Positions 14,233 through 21,295 of a stretch of DNA of 21,295 nucleotides are shown here, one piece after another. A model generated the notes under the pieces. That model was given only the letters and a program-made list of their open reading frames with translations, was not told the DNA's origin and searched no databases. Origin of the DNA: Oscillospiraceae bacterium (GTDB taxonomy: Bacteria; Bacillota_A; Clostridia; Oscillospirales; CAG-272); contig SVSO01000023.1 of NCBI GenBank assembly GCA_015064195.1, positions 1-21,295 of the forward strand, written 5' to 3'. Both the position numbers and the translations under genes were made by a program. Within the stretch, counting starts at the first letter, position 1; every line of letters begins with the position of its first letter.

Positions 14233-15093
14233 TCAAACCTCCGAATTGTCGATGAATAATACACCCAACGTACTCGGGCCGCAGTGACTGGAGATAACAC
14301 AGCCTGCGCGGGTGATGAGGATCTCCTTGAAGCGGCCGAGGCTCTCAAGATACGCCTTCACGTCCGCGACGATGGCATCCGTACAGCCGGAATGGGTGAT
14401 GAACACCCGGTCGGATTTGGCGGTGAGCAGTGCCTTCTCCTGATCCCTCGCATAGAGCATGACCACTCTGGCGATGGGGCCGCGGTATTTCTTGCCTGCC
14501 AGCATTTTTCCATCGATGACGGAGATCTGGGGATGAAGCTTCAGCGCGATGCCGGCGATGGCCGCCACACTGCTGCATCTGCCGCCGCGATGGAGATAGG
14601 TCAGCGTATCCACAACGAAGCTGGCGCGAACCTTGGGACGGAGGGCTTCCACAGCCGCGGCGATTTCGGCGGCAGTTTTGCCGGATGCGGCCATCTCCGC
14701 CGCCTCGATGACCAGCAGTCCGATGCCGGTGGAGAGATTTTCCGAATCCACCACGTGAACACGGTCGGATGCACCAAGCTCCTCAGCCGCCAGCCGCATG
14801 ATGTTGGAGGTGCTGGACATATGGGAGGAGATGGCAAAGGAAACGATCTCGTCGCCGGCTTCGATGACGGGGCGGAATGCGTCCACGGTGGATTCGAGGC
14901 CGATGGCGGAGGTTTTGGGCGTGGCTTTATGCTCATCTGCCCATGCATAGATCTCATCGGGGGTGATGGTCGCACCGTCCTCATACTCCTTCTCACCGAG
15001 AAGAATATGAAGGGGCAGGATGCGGATATCATAGCGCGCGACAAGCTCCGGGGACAGGTCGCAGGTGCTGTCGGCGAAAATAACGACACTCAT
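14233..15093 (-). CDS. DegV family fatty-acid-binding protein
   Basis: A 286-residue DegV protein, the usual length. Typical features: N-terminal FADSTCDLSPEL, PLHILLGEKEYEDG, the KTSAI segment in place of the common TSQPS, FAISSHMSSTSN, VDSENLSTG, TLTYLHRGGRCSSVAAIAG, and a C-terminal (S/T)HCGP(S/G)TLG motif. The family binds single fatty acids and in Firmicutes delivers exogenous fatty acids to FakA kinase as FakB; this gene has no fakA neighbour. The start at 15093 has the SD GAGGT at 6 bases. It is the first gene of a two-gene operon with the D-lyxose isomerase; the pairing has no obvious biochemical logic. Confidence 0.92.
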   Translation of the reverse strand: MSVVIFADSTCDLSPELVARYDIRILPLHILLGEKEYEDGATITPDEIYAWADEHKATPKTSAIGLESTVDAFRPVIEAGDEIVSFAISSHMSSTSNIMRLAAEELGASDRVHVVDSENLSTGIGLLVIEAAEMAASGKTAAEIAAAVEALRPKVRASFVVDTLTYLHRGGRCSSVAAIAGIALKLHPQISVIDGKMLAGKKYRGPIARVVMLYARDQEKALLTAKSDRVFITHSGCTDAIVADVKAYLESLGRFKEILITRAGCVISSHCGPSTLGVLFIDNSEV

Positions 15094-15137
15094 TTTACTA
15101 CCTCACAGTTGTGATTGATAAAAGTCCATACGTTATT

Positions 15138-15166
15138 ATTATATCATATTCTTCCACATTTTGCAA
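15138..15166 (-). promoter_or_regulatory. Sigma-A promoter of the degV operon
   Basis: On the - strand: -35 TTGCAA (15161-15166), a 17-base spacer, and -10 TATAAT (15138-15143) preceded by TGA (extended -10). Confidence 0.8.
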
Positions 15167-15177
15167 TAGTTTTCCTC

Positions 15178-15207
15178 AAAAAAACCGGGACTGCCGGAGC
15201 AGTCCCG
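15178..15207 (-). terminator. Terminator of the uxaC-uxuB-GH39-lipoprotein operon
   Basis: Nine-base-pair stem CGGGACTGC (15186-15194) / GCAGTCCCG (15199-15207) with a 4-base loop, followed on the - strand by seven T's (A's at 15178-15184). It lies directly after the lipoprotein stop. Confidence 0.85.
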
Positions 15208-15213
15208 ATGGGT

Positions 15214-16680
15214 TTATTCCATTTCGTCGATCATTTTGATGAGGTCATCAAGCTCAGTCTGAGCGGCAACCTTCATTTTTGCGTATTCGGAAGCAAAGTT
15301 CGTGTTGCCCTTCTTGTGCATATTGCGGATCAGGTCGCCGAGGCTGTTCAGATTGTACATGAAGCCCACATCGTAGATGATGTTGTTGAAGATGATGTCC
15401 AGCATTTCTTTGGATTCATCGTCGCGGATGAATTTTGTGCCCAGTGCTTCATCGTAGAATGCGGGCTTGACGGTGAAGCGGCCCTCAAAGCAGAGCGCGT
15501 TCAGGATCTTGCCCACCCGCTCGGTTTCCGATACGGTCTTGGGGATGACGAACACTTTGTTGCCGTTGTAGGAGGTGGCGTAGTAGTTTTCCTGCGCCTC
15601 ATCGTATTTCGGATAGGGAAGAATGCCGAAATCGTCCTCCATGGAACGCTGTTTGATGGCGTTATAGAGCACCGTGGATTGGAACAGTGCCTGCTTGTTG
15701 CGGAACATGACCAGCACCCGATCCCAAATGCCGTCCTGCGACTCCTTGTCGGTATTGTAGCAGTATTCCGATGCGCCGAGGGTGATGTCAAAAATCTTCG
15801 TGATCACATCCATGTTGCGATTATTGTCCATGACCAGCGTGAAATTGCCGTTGTTATTTTCCACGATACGTCCGCCGGATGCCGAATAAAGCACCGAAGC
15901 GTGGACGGCGGAGTAGATAACACCGTAGCTGTCCTGATCGTCCATCTTGGCGTCGCCGTTGAGATCCTGCGTTGCATTTTTCTGAAGGCTGTCAAACTTG
16001 TCGAAGGTCCACTTGCCGTCCAGCACCAGCTGGTAGATGTTCTCATCGGTCATGTCCTTCATCTTCGCCTTGTTGAAGAACAGGGCGATGGTGCGGCCGT
16101 ACAGTGTGTAGTCAATGTCACCGGCGAGGAAGAACTGCTTGCCGGCGATGGTCGTGGTATCCAGCAGGTTCTGATCCCACCAGATCGCGTCCAGATTCAG
16201 GCTGTCGATGCTGTTCACATCGGTCAGCATATCGGCGGTGGCCAGCTTGGCGGCGTTGCGGTAGAGATTCACGAAATATGCGTCATATGCATCGTCACCG
16301 GCCAGAACGGAGGATGTGACGTTGTCGTCCTTGGTGACGATCTCCTTCATCTCCACGCCGTACAGAGTGGAAACCGCAAGGTTGCGCCGATAGAGTGCAT
16401 CGTTGATGATGTCGCCGTTTTCTTCGGCAATGTGGAATTGTCCTTCCGCGCCGACGCCCACCCGGAATTCGCCGCCGAGATTTTCTGCGGGGATGGGATC
16501 GAAATATTCCCGCATTTCGTCGGTGTAGCCGGATTTGTCGCCGGTTGCGCCGGATGCGGTGGCGTCGGAAGAATTGCCGGAGGGAGTGTCAGATCCGCCG
16601 CAGGATGCAAGCAGGGCAAGCTGACCGAGAATGAGCGCGAAGGAAAGGGTTCTGGTGAAGCGGGATTTGCCTGTTTTCAT
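15214..16680 (-). CDS. Extracellular solute-binding lipoprotein of the uronate operon
   Basis: A 488-residue lipoprotein with a signal peptide and lipobox LLASC (Cys27), followed by a Ser/Gly/Thr-rich linker (28-52). The mature part shares motifs with the lipoprotein at 10146: EENGDIINDALYRRNL, WTFDKFD, DDFGILPYPKYDEAQENYY. Residues 239-250 (DLNGDAKMDDQD, counted at Asp239) make a similar D-x-N-x-D calcium-type loop. It probably captures the glycan processed by the GH39 enzyme encoded 23 bases upstream and hands it to a permease encoded elsewhere. The SD AGGAGGT is 5 bases from ATG 16680. It is the last gene of the four-gene operon. The ligand is inferred from context only. Confidence 0.88.
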   Translation of the reverse strand: MKTGKSRFTRTLSFALILGQLALLASCGGSDTPSGNSSDATASGATGDKSGYTDEMREYFDPIPAENLGGEFRVGVGAEGQFHIAEENGDIINDALYRRNLAVSTLYGVEMKEIVTKDDNVTSSVLAGDDAYDAYFVNLYRNAAKLATADMLTDVNSIDSLNLDAIWWDQNLLDTTTIAGKQFFLAGDIDYTLYGRTIALFFNKAKMKDMTDENIYQLVLDGKWTFDKFDSLQKNATQDLNGDAKMDDQDSYGVIYSAVHASVLYSASGGRIVENNNGNFTLVMDNNRNMDVITKIFDITLGASEYCYNTDKESQDGIWDRVLVMFRNKQALFQSTVLYNAIKQRSMEDDFGILPYPKYDEAQENYYATSYNGNKVFVIPKTVSETERVGKILNALCFEGRFTVKPAFYDEALGTKFIRDDESKEMLDIIFNNIIYDVGFMYNLNSLGDLIRNMHKKGNTNFASEYAKMKVAAQTELDDLIKMIDEME

Positions 16681-16703
16681 GGGATACCTCCTGTAAAATT
16701 ATT

Positions 16704-18218
16704 TCAAATTTTATTAATTTCAACCATTGCAAGGCCGTTGCAGCCGAGGGTTACGGGAATGCTCGCCGTGCCGGATGCTTCGATGACCGTTTCGGATGCC
16801 GGGCGCAGAATGCCCTCCGTACGGAGCGCTTCCAGCTGTGCTTCATCGGGATGATCGGGCATATTTTCTCTCTGCCACATCCGGTAAGGATTCACATGAT
16901 CCGCATCGATGATCCATGTGGTCACGCGGTATTTGCCGTCAAGGGGCAGAGTGAGCGTTTCGGTGAGCGCGGGGAGATCCTCGCTGTAATCGCCATCGGC
17001 ATATGCCAGCAGGACCGAGTAATTCTCGCCGTCGGTGGTGGGCAGAACGTCCAGATGTTCCGCCGCCGTTTCGTAGGCGAGGATGCCGGAGTGGAGCTTA
17101 CGGACAAGGCGGTAGGCGTTGTAGACCGGCTTTGTGATGAAGTGCTCGGTGAAGAAGCTGCGGAAGCCGTTGAACTCCACGAATTCGCCGGGACGCTGAT
17201 GGGGCTGATGGGAGCCGGACATACACATCATGAGCCGGCTGACCCGCACATCGTCGCGGATGAGGCGTGTGACGAGCTGACCGAGAAATGCGGCGAAGAT
17301 CTCATTCTCGCGGAAGATGAGCTTCGGACAGTCGAGAAGATTGCAGAAGCCCGCACCGGATGCGCCGAATTCGTCCATGACAAATTCCATCTCGGGATAA
17401 TAGCGGTCAAGGCGTGCGATATAGCTCTTGCAGATTTCCACGTTGTTGTCCGCGCCGATCTGCTTGATACCGTCGTTGATGCGCTTGGGATTGGTTCCGT
17501 AGGCGTGACCGCAGGCGAAATCGGCGGGGATGTTGTTTTCCTTGATGAATTTCAGCCAGTATTCAAAGATCCTGCCGTTTGACGCAGTGGGGCCGCCGAT
17601 CTTCAGCCGCTTGTCCACGCCCTTGGTCGCTTCGGCAAAGGCTTTGTACATCTTCACATATTCCTCACACCGCTTTACCTTGGCTTCCTCGGTGCTGCCC
17701 ATGGGAGCGAGGAAAAATCCGCTCACATCCGGCTCGTTGAAGCACTGGAGATACCAGTTTTTCACCCGATCGATGCCGTAACGCTCCACAATGTGCTGGG
17801 TATAAGCCCGGCAGATTTCACCCCACAGTGACCAATCCCTGGGAGGAATGGTGCAGATGGTCTTCCCCTTGTAGCGGCTGGAAACGCGCACCTCGGTGTT
17901 GTTCTTGTCGTTGTATTCGGCGATGCAGGGCGGGATGAAATTGTAGGAAACGAGGAGATTGAAGCCCTTTTCCACCATGTAATCCATGCGCACATCATTT
18001 TCGGTGAAATCGTAGCAGAGTCTGCCGTCCTCGTCCATGGTCACGATGTCCTCGAACATGGCGTACATCCGCACCGTGTCGGCGATGTTGTCCTCCGCCG
18101 CTTTGTCAAGATACCGTTTGCCCCAGTCATCCTCGATGGCATCCGTGGGATGAAAGTGGAAATTGTTCCAGAAATTCTGACGGGTTTTGAGAAGCTTGTC
18201 GGTTTTGATGGTAATCAT
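16704..18218 (-). CDS. Glycoside hydrolase family 39-like enzyme
   Basis: A 504-residue (beta/alpha)8 glycosidase with GH39/clan GH-A features. WYLQCFNEPD carries the acid/base Glu162 after the usual Asn; FVMDEFGASG carries the nucleophile Glu283; GHAYGTNP sits between them. The C-terminal part (about 385-500) is the usual beta-sandwich. GH39 contains beta-xylosidases and alpha-L-iduronidases. The operon partners UxaC and UxuB metabolise hexuronates, so release of a uronic acid, or trimming of a uronate-substituted glycan, is more likely than plain xylobiose cleavage. This is inference. There is no signal peptide, so it acts on imported oligosaccharides. The SD AGGAGG is 7 bases before ATG 18218, in a 26-base gap after the SDR gene. 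Confidence 0.8.
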   Translation of the reverse strand: MITIKTDKLLKTRQNFWNNFHFHPTDAIEDDWGKRYLDKAAEDNIADTVRMYAMFEDIVTMDEDGRLCYDFTENDVRMDYMVEKGFNLLVSYNFIPPCIAEYNDKNNTEVRVSSRYKGKTICTIPPRDWSLWGEICRAYTQHIVERYGIDRVKNWYLQCFNEPDVSGFFLAPMGSTEEAKVKRCEEYVKMYKAFAEATKGVDKRLKIGGPTASNGRIFEYWLKFIKENNIPADFACGHAYGTNPKRINDGIKQIGADNNVEICKSYIARLDRYYPEMEFVMDEFGASGAGFCNLLDCPKLIFRENEIFAAFLGQLVTRLIRDDVRVSRLMMCMSGSHQPHQRPGEFVEFNGFRSFFTEHFITKPVYNAYRLVRKLHSGILAYETAAEHLDVLPTTDGENYSVLLAYADGDYSEDLPALTETLTLPLDGKYRVTTWIIDADHVNPYRMWQRENMPDHPDEAQLEALRTEGILRPASETVIEASGTASIPVTLGCNGLAMVEINKI

Positions 18219-18244
18219 GAGAATTCCTCCTGTAATTTGGTCGG

Positions 18245-19078
18245 TTATATGCCCGGATGGGCGGAAAATCCGCCGTCCACGGGAACGGTGATGCCGGTGA
18301 CAAATCCGGCGCGTTCGTCATCGAGAAGCCAGTCCACGCATCCCCACAGCTCGGCAGCTTCACCGAATCGCGCCATGGGTGTGTGGGCCTGCACATTCAG
18401 ACCGCGCTGGGTCAGTCCGCCGTCCGGAGTCATGAGGATCTTTTTGCTGCGCTCATTGACGAAAAATCCCGGTGCGACGGCATTGACACGGATGCCGGCA
18501 GGTGCGAGATAAGCGGCCAGCCATTCGGTGAAGTTGACGATAGCCGCCTTGGACATGGCATAGGCGGGAACTTTTGTCAGGGGCTTGTAGCTGTTCATGG
18601 ATGCGAAGTTGAGGATTGCGCCGCATCCCGCTTCTGCCATCTGACGCCCGAAAATGCGGGAGGGGATGAGCGTGCCCATGGTGTTGATGTTGATGACCGA
18701 CGACATGACCGCCGCATCCAGATCGAAGAAGCCCCGTCCCTCATGCTCAGTCAGCTCGTCGGGCAGAAACGTCTCACGGGTGGTGACGGCGTTGTTATTA
18801 TTGCCGCCCGCGCCGTTGATGAGATAGCGGCATGGGCCAAGCTCCGCTTTGATCATCGCCGCGGCTTCGGTGATGGCCGCTTCGTCGGTCACATCGGCGG
18901 GGCAAACCCGTGCGATGCCGCCATCCGCCGTGATCTCATCGGCGACCGCGCGGAGTGTTGCTTCGGTGCGGCCGATGAGCGCCACCTTTGCACCCTCCGC
19001 CGCCAGTTTTTTCGCGATGACCGAGCAGAGCGTTCCGCCCGCACCGGTGACAACGGCGACCTGATTTTTGTATTTCAT
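18245..19078 (-). CDS. uxuB: SDR-family D-mannonate oxidoreductase (fructuronate reductase)
   Basis: A 277-residue short-chain dehydrogenase/reductase. The cofactor loop is VVTGAGGTLCS (10-19), NAG-like NGAGGNNNN (88-96), and the catalytic Ser160/163-Tyr173-Lys177 in FASMNSYKPLTKVPAYAMSK. The C-terminal half (GIRVNAVAPGFFVNE, HTPMARFG, FVTGITVPVDGGFSAHPG) closely follows the Firmicutes UxuB/YjmF-type D-mannonate oxidoreductases, which interconvert D-fructuronate and D-mannonate with NAD(H). The preceding gene encodes UxaC, which makes fructuronate, supporting the call. The ATG overlaps the uxaC stop by 4 bases (ATGA), and AGGAGG lies 6 bases upstream, so translation is coupled. The product is cytoplasmic. 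Confidence 0.88.
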   Translation of the reverse strand: MKYKNQVAVVTGAGGTLCSVIAKKLAAEGAKVALIGRTEATLRAVADEITADGGIARVCPADVTDEAAITEAAAMIKAELGPCRYLINGAGGNNNNAVTTRETFLPDELTEHEGRGFFDLDAAVMSSVININTMGTLIPSRIFGRQMAEAGCGAILNFASMNSYKPLTKVPAYAMSKAAIVNFTEWLAAYLAPAGIRVNAVAPGFFVNERSKKILMTPDGGLTQRGLNVQAHTPMARFGEAAELWGCVDWLLDDERAGFVTGITVPVDGGFSAHPGI

Positions 19079-20397
19079 TTTGTTCCTCCTATCATATCCC
19101 GTGCATTTTCATAGCACAGCTTTTTGACTATCATGGTAAGATCGTCCATGCGGCGCGGGAATTCGCCGCGATCGACTTTATCGGCCATCCATCCGCAGAG
19201 AATGCGGCGGAAATAATCGTGCCGGACAAAGGACAGCAGACTCCGCGAGTCGGTGGTCATGCCGGGGAAGGCTGACAGCGCCGCATAAAATGTCAGGCTT
19301 TCAAGGGCTTTTTGGATGCCGCCTCGGTGATCGCACCACCACCACGCCGGGCCTTCCGACACGATGGCAGGCACACCGTCCGCGGAAAATGAGCCGGTCA
19401 GCACCGCGATCTGCTCCATGATCGCCGGATTCAGCGGGAACAGAATGGTGCGCGGCAGTGAAACTTTCTCCATGTCATCAAGCAGACTGACAATGCCGCG
19501 GACAGACACATCACCGATGGCCGCATAACCGCCGGCAGCTCCGGCAATGGCGCGCAGTCTGGTGCTGGTATGCCGCATCGCGCCGATGTGCAGTTGGAGG
19601 ATCATGCCCCGCTTTGCATACATTCCGCCAAGCGTGCGGAGAATGTGAGACGTGAGGGCATTGCGGTCGAAATTGCCTCCCCTCAGCATGGCGGCAAAGC
19701 GGGCATCGTTTTTCCCGTCGTCGGGGAGATAGCAAAAACCGTCGTCCAGCGCGTGGTCGGCGAATCGGCATCCCACGGCGGCAAATGCATCCAGCCGTGC
19801 ATCCATGGCCGCGAAATATTCGTCAAGGGAAGCGACTGTGATACCGGACACCTCCGACAGTCTGGCGGCGAATGCGGTATCCGGTGCGGCGGCATCGTCA
19901 CCCCGCAGAGAAGGCGCGGCATCCGGCATTCCGCCATAAAAGCTCACATCGGACAGCATCGATGCCACGGGGGAAGCGTAAACCACGTTGAACTGCCGGA
20001 AGACGGATGCGGGCGTGACGGACGGCAGACGCTCCATCGCGGCCTGCCAGATGGCATCGGCGGTGTCATCCGACGGAACTGTGTCGATGCCGAACACCTG
20101 CCAAAGCTCCATCCGGCACCAGTCGTAGACCGGCGTACCCATGAGCATGGGGAAAATGCGGCAGAATGCGCGGAATTTATCATAATCCGATGCGCCGCCG
20201 GTGATGTGGGATTCGGGCACGCCCATGATGCGCATGAGCCGATGCTTGTAGGGATCGGGGGTGATCCACAGCCCGGTCAGCGTGGAAAAACTGTCCGCGT
20301 GCAGGTCGAGATGGTTGTGGTAATCGATTATGGGAAGATGACGCACCGCCTCATAAAGCTCATGGGCGATGGGAGATCTGTGCTGAAACTGAGTCAT
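19075..20397 (-). CDS. uxaC: Glucuronate (uronate) isomerase
   Basis: Isomerises D-glucuronate to D-fructuronate (and D-galacturonate to D-tagaturonate), the first step of hexuronate catabolism. At 440 residues it is slightly short of the usual 460-470. Family signatures: HLPIIDYHNHLD (metal ligands His27 and His29), LTGLWITPDPYKHRLMRIMGV, DDGFCYLPDDGKND near the middle, LHIGAMRHTSTR, and the C-terminal GMTTDSRSLLSFVRHDYFRRILC. The frame is open further upstream to 20661, but the start at 20397 is chosen because of the SD (GGAGAAG) 7-8 bases upstream and because the extension would cross both promoters and the divergent regulator gene. It is the first gene of the operon. Confidence 0.93.
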   Translation of the reverse strand: MTQFQHRSPIAHELYEAVRHLPIIDYHNHLDLHADSFSTLTGLWITPDPYKHRLMRIMGVPESHITGGASDYDKFRAFCRIFPMLMGTPVYDWCRMELWQVFGIDTVPSDDTADAIWQAAMERLPSVTPASVFRQFNVVYASPVASMLSDVSFYGGMPDAAPSLRGDDAAAPDTAFAARLSEVSGITVASLDEYFAAMDARLDAFAAVGCRFADHALDDGFCYLPDDGKNDARFAAMLRGGNFDRNALTSHILRTLGGMYAKRGMILQLHIGAMRHTSTRLRAIAGAAGGYAAIGDVSVRGIVSLLDDMEKVSLPRTILFPLNPAIMEQIAVLTGSFSADGVPAIVSEGPAWWWCDHRGGIQKALESLTFYAALSAFPGMTTDSRSLLSFVRHDYFRRILCGWMADKVDRGEFPRRMDDLTMIVKKLCYENARDMIGGTK

Positions 20398-20439
20398 GAT
20401 TCTTCTCCGGGTTGTACTTTTGGGTTTGGTCGTGTTATC

Positions 20440-20468
20440 ATTGTAGCAAAAAAATCGGCCCGAATCAA
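20440..20468 (-). promoter_or_regulatory. Sigma-A promoter of the uxaC operon
   Basis: On the - strand: -35 TTGATT (20463-20468), a 17-base spacer, and -10 TACAAT (20440-20445) preceded by TGC (extended -10). The -35 lies inside the inverted repeat at 20458-20482. Confidence 0.75.
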
Positions 20469-20482
20469 TACACGATTCGGGC
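20458..20482. promoter_or_regulatory. Inverted repeat over the uxaC -35 box (probable operator)
   Basis: Perfect 9-bp arms GCCCGAATC (20458-20466) and GATTCGGGC (20474-20482) around a 7-base spacer. It covers the -35 of the uxaC promoter, so a bound protein would control the uronate operon directly. Confidence 0.65.
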
Positions 20483-20514
20483 GAAATGTTGCACAATTCG
20501 GTAAAGTGCTTGCA
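20475..20514 (+). promoter_or_regulatory. 21-bp-spaced direct repeats (probable AraC-family half-sites)
   Basis: ATTCGG at 20475-20480 recurs at 20496-20501, and TTGCA at 20489-20493 recurs at 20510-20514, both exactly 21 bases apart. Two turns of helix is the usual spacing of half-sites bound by AraC/XylS regulators. The second TTGCA is part of the -35 box of the regulator's own promoter, suggesting autoregulation. Confidence 0.55.
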
Positions 20515-20538
20515 AAGTGGGGGGAGGTATGATATAAT
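20510..20538 (+). promoter_or_regulatory. Sigma-A promoter of the AraC-family regulator
   Basis: -35 TTGCAA (20510-20515), a 17-base spacer, and -10 TATAAT (20533-20538) preceded by TGA (extended -10). It faces away from the uxaC promoter; the -35 boxes are 41 bases apart. Confidence 0.8.
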
Positions 20539-20556
20539 GTAGACGAGGTGAGATAA

Positions 20557-21295
20557 ATGAAAGAATATATCGCAGTCAGAGGGCTTGGACGAATCCGGAA
20601 CGTGTCCCTGTTCAATATCCGGTATCCGTCGGGGCATTGCTATACCGTTCATCCAAGCCATGCCGCGCCTACGGATATTCTGATCATCATGCTGGAAGGG
20701 CAGGTAAGCTGTCAGGTGGCCGGATGGGGCGAGCTGACGCTTGCACCGAATACAGTCACATATTTTTCACGAGGAATCGACCGCACGTCCCGTTATCTGA
20801 CGGACACCCGCCTGCTGTCCGTTCACATCGAGTCGAAATCCGCCGTTTTTCCGAAGGCGGTGGGACAGCTGCCCATGGAGTCGCTGGATGCACACAGCCG
20901 CGCCTGTCTGGAGCTGCTCATTGCCGGCGTGGCGGAGAATCAGCCCATCGGTGATTTTGCGGTGGCGTCCTGCATTTACGGATTGCTGGATTCCTGTGCC
21001 GCCGCCGAACCGCCGGAGATTCCATCCCGCTACGCAGCTGTCCATGCGGCAAAGCTGGCCATCGACAGCGATTTCACTTCGGAACGCTCCATCCCGGAAT
21101 ATGCCAGAGACGCGGCCATGAGTGAGAGCAGCTTCCGCCGTCTGTTTGCCGAATACACCGGTACGCCGCCTGCACGCTACCGTCAGAAGCTGCGGCTGGA
21201 ATATGTGAAGCTGTTGGTGCAGTCGGGCGAATGCAATCTCAGCGAGGCGGCATCCCGTGCGGGCTACAACAGCCTGCCTTATCTCTGCCGTCAGT
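20557..21295 (+). CDS. AraC/XylS-family transcriptional regulator, 3'-truncated
   Basis: The frame starts at ATG 20557 (MKEYIAVRGLGRIRNV...) and stays open to the window end, giving 246 residues. The N-terminal ~150 residues are strand-rich (LIIMLEGQVSCQV, GELTLAPNTVTYFSRG), like the cupin-type ligand-binding domain of the family. From about residue 175 comes the two-HTH AraC domain: SIPEYARDAAMSESSFRRLF (first helix-turn-helix), GTPPARYRQKLRLEYVKLLV (linker helix), then NLSEAASRAGYNSLPYLCRQ (second helix-turn-helix), cut off by the window. The SD GAGGT lies 7 bases upstream. It is divergent from uxaC, so it is the likely uronate-responsive regulator of that operon. The ligand is inferred, not seen. 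Confidence 0.9.
   Translation, partial: MKEYIAVRGLGRIRNVSLFNIRYPSGHCYTVHPSHAAPTDILIIMLEGQVSCQVAGWGELTLAPNTVTYFSRGIDRTSRYLTDTRLLSVHIESKSAVFPKAVGQLPMESLDAHSRACLELLIAGVAENQPIGDFAVASCIYGLLDSCAAAEPPEIPSRYAAVHAAKLAIDSDFTSERSIPEYARDAAMSESSFRRLFAEYTGTPPARYRQKLRLEYVKLLVQSGECNLSEAASRAGYNSLPYLCRQ

Noticed and set aside
15115..16854. Long + strand open frame (579 codons) antisense to the solute-binding lipoprotein
   Set aside because: The - strand gene has a signal peptide, SD and family motifs. The antisense frame is rich in H, V, I, D and G as expected of a shadow and spans the operon terminator and the degV promoter.
20398..20661. N-terminal extension of UxaC
   Set aside because: The frame is open, but it would cross both promoters and the divergent regulator's start; the SD and family start fit 20397.

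Overview
The window looks like a fairly GC-rich (well above 50% by eye) chromosomal segment of an uncultured member of the Clostridia, probably an Oscillospiraceae-like gut or rumen bacterium. The grounds are Gram-positive features (lipoprotein signal peptides, AGGAGG-type Shine-Dalgarno sites, sigma-A promoters that often carry a TGN extension before the -10), families common in Clostridia (YqeG, DegV, DUF6514-like and DUF6483-like proteins, a sigma/anti-sigma pair), and carbohydrate-uptake lipoproteins encoded apart from any permease genes. The taxonomic placement is inference.

Layout. (1) 1-1018 (+): 3' part of an acyl-CoA ligase. Its last codons run into a tandem 46-bp palindromic repeat (998-1110), followed by a bidirectional terminator. 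(2) 1151-2284 (-): a lipoprotein with an Ig-like region, expressed from one half of a divergent promoter pair. (3) 2438-6606 (+): a housekeeping-type operon, yqeG / triple-repeat DUF6483-like protein / aroE / endonuclease IV-like TIM barrel / aroQ, with a structured 188-bp gap before aroQ. aroE carries an in-frame insertion built around a perfect 30-bp palindrome. (4) 6719-9565 (+): a GH38 alpha-mannosidase with a consensus promoter, convergent with a small DUF6514-like gene (9630-9854, -). (5) 10146-11603 (+): an orphan sugar-binding lipoprotein, convergent with a sigma/anti-sigma operon (11653-13445, -). (6) 13564-15093 (-): a degV / D-lyxose isomerase operon. (7) 15214-20397 (-): a four-gene operon, uxaC / uxuB-type SDR / GH39 glycosidase / solute-binding lipoprotein. 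It diverges from an AraC-family regulator (20557 to window end, +) across a 159-bp control region with an inverted repeat and 21-bp direct repeats.

How the genes work together. aroE and aroQ catalyse two steps of the shikimate pathway. The alpha-mannosidase and D-lyxose isomerase (whose family often also interconverts mannose and fructose) suggest use of mannosides. The four-gene operon reads as a unit for a uronic-acid-containing glycan: capture by the lipoprotein, cleavage by the GH39 enzyme, then glucuronate to fructuronate (UxaC) and fructuronate to mannonate (UxuB), under the divergent AraC regulator. No mannonate dehydratase and no ABC permease or ATPase genes are present in the window.

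The least ordinary items are the protein-coding palindrome in aroE, the tandem palindromic repeat that supplies the stop codon of the acyl-CoA ligase, the triple DUF6483-like protein inside a yqeG-aroE operon, and the GH39-uronate operon with its readable regulator sites.
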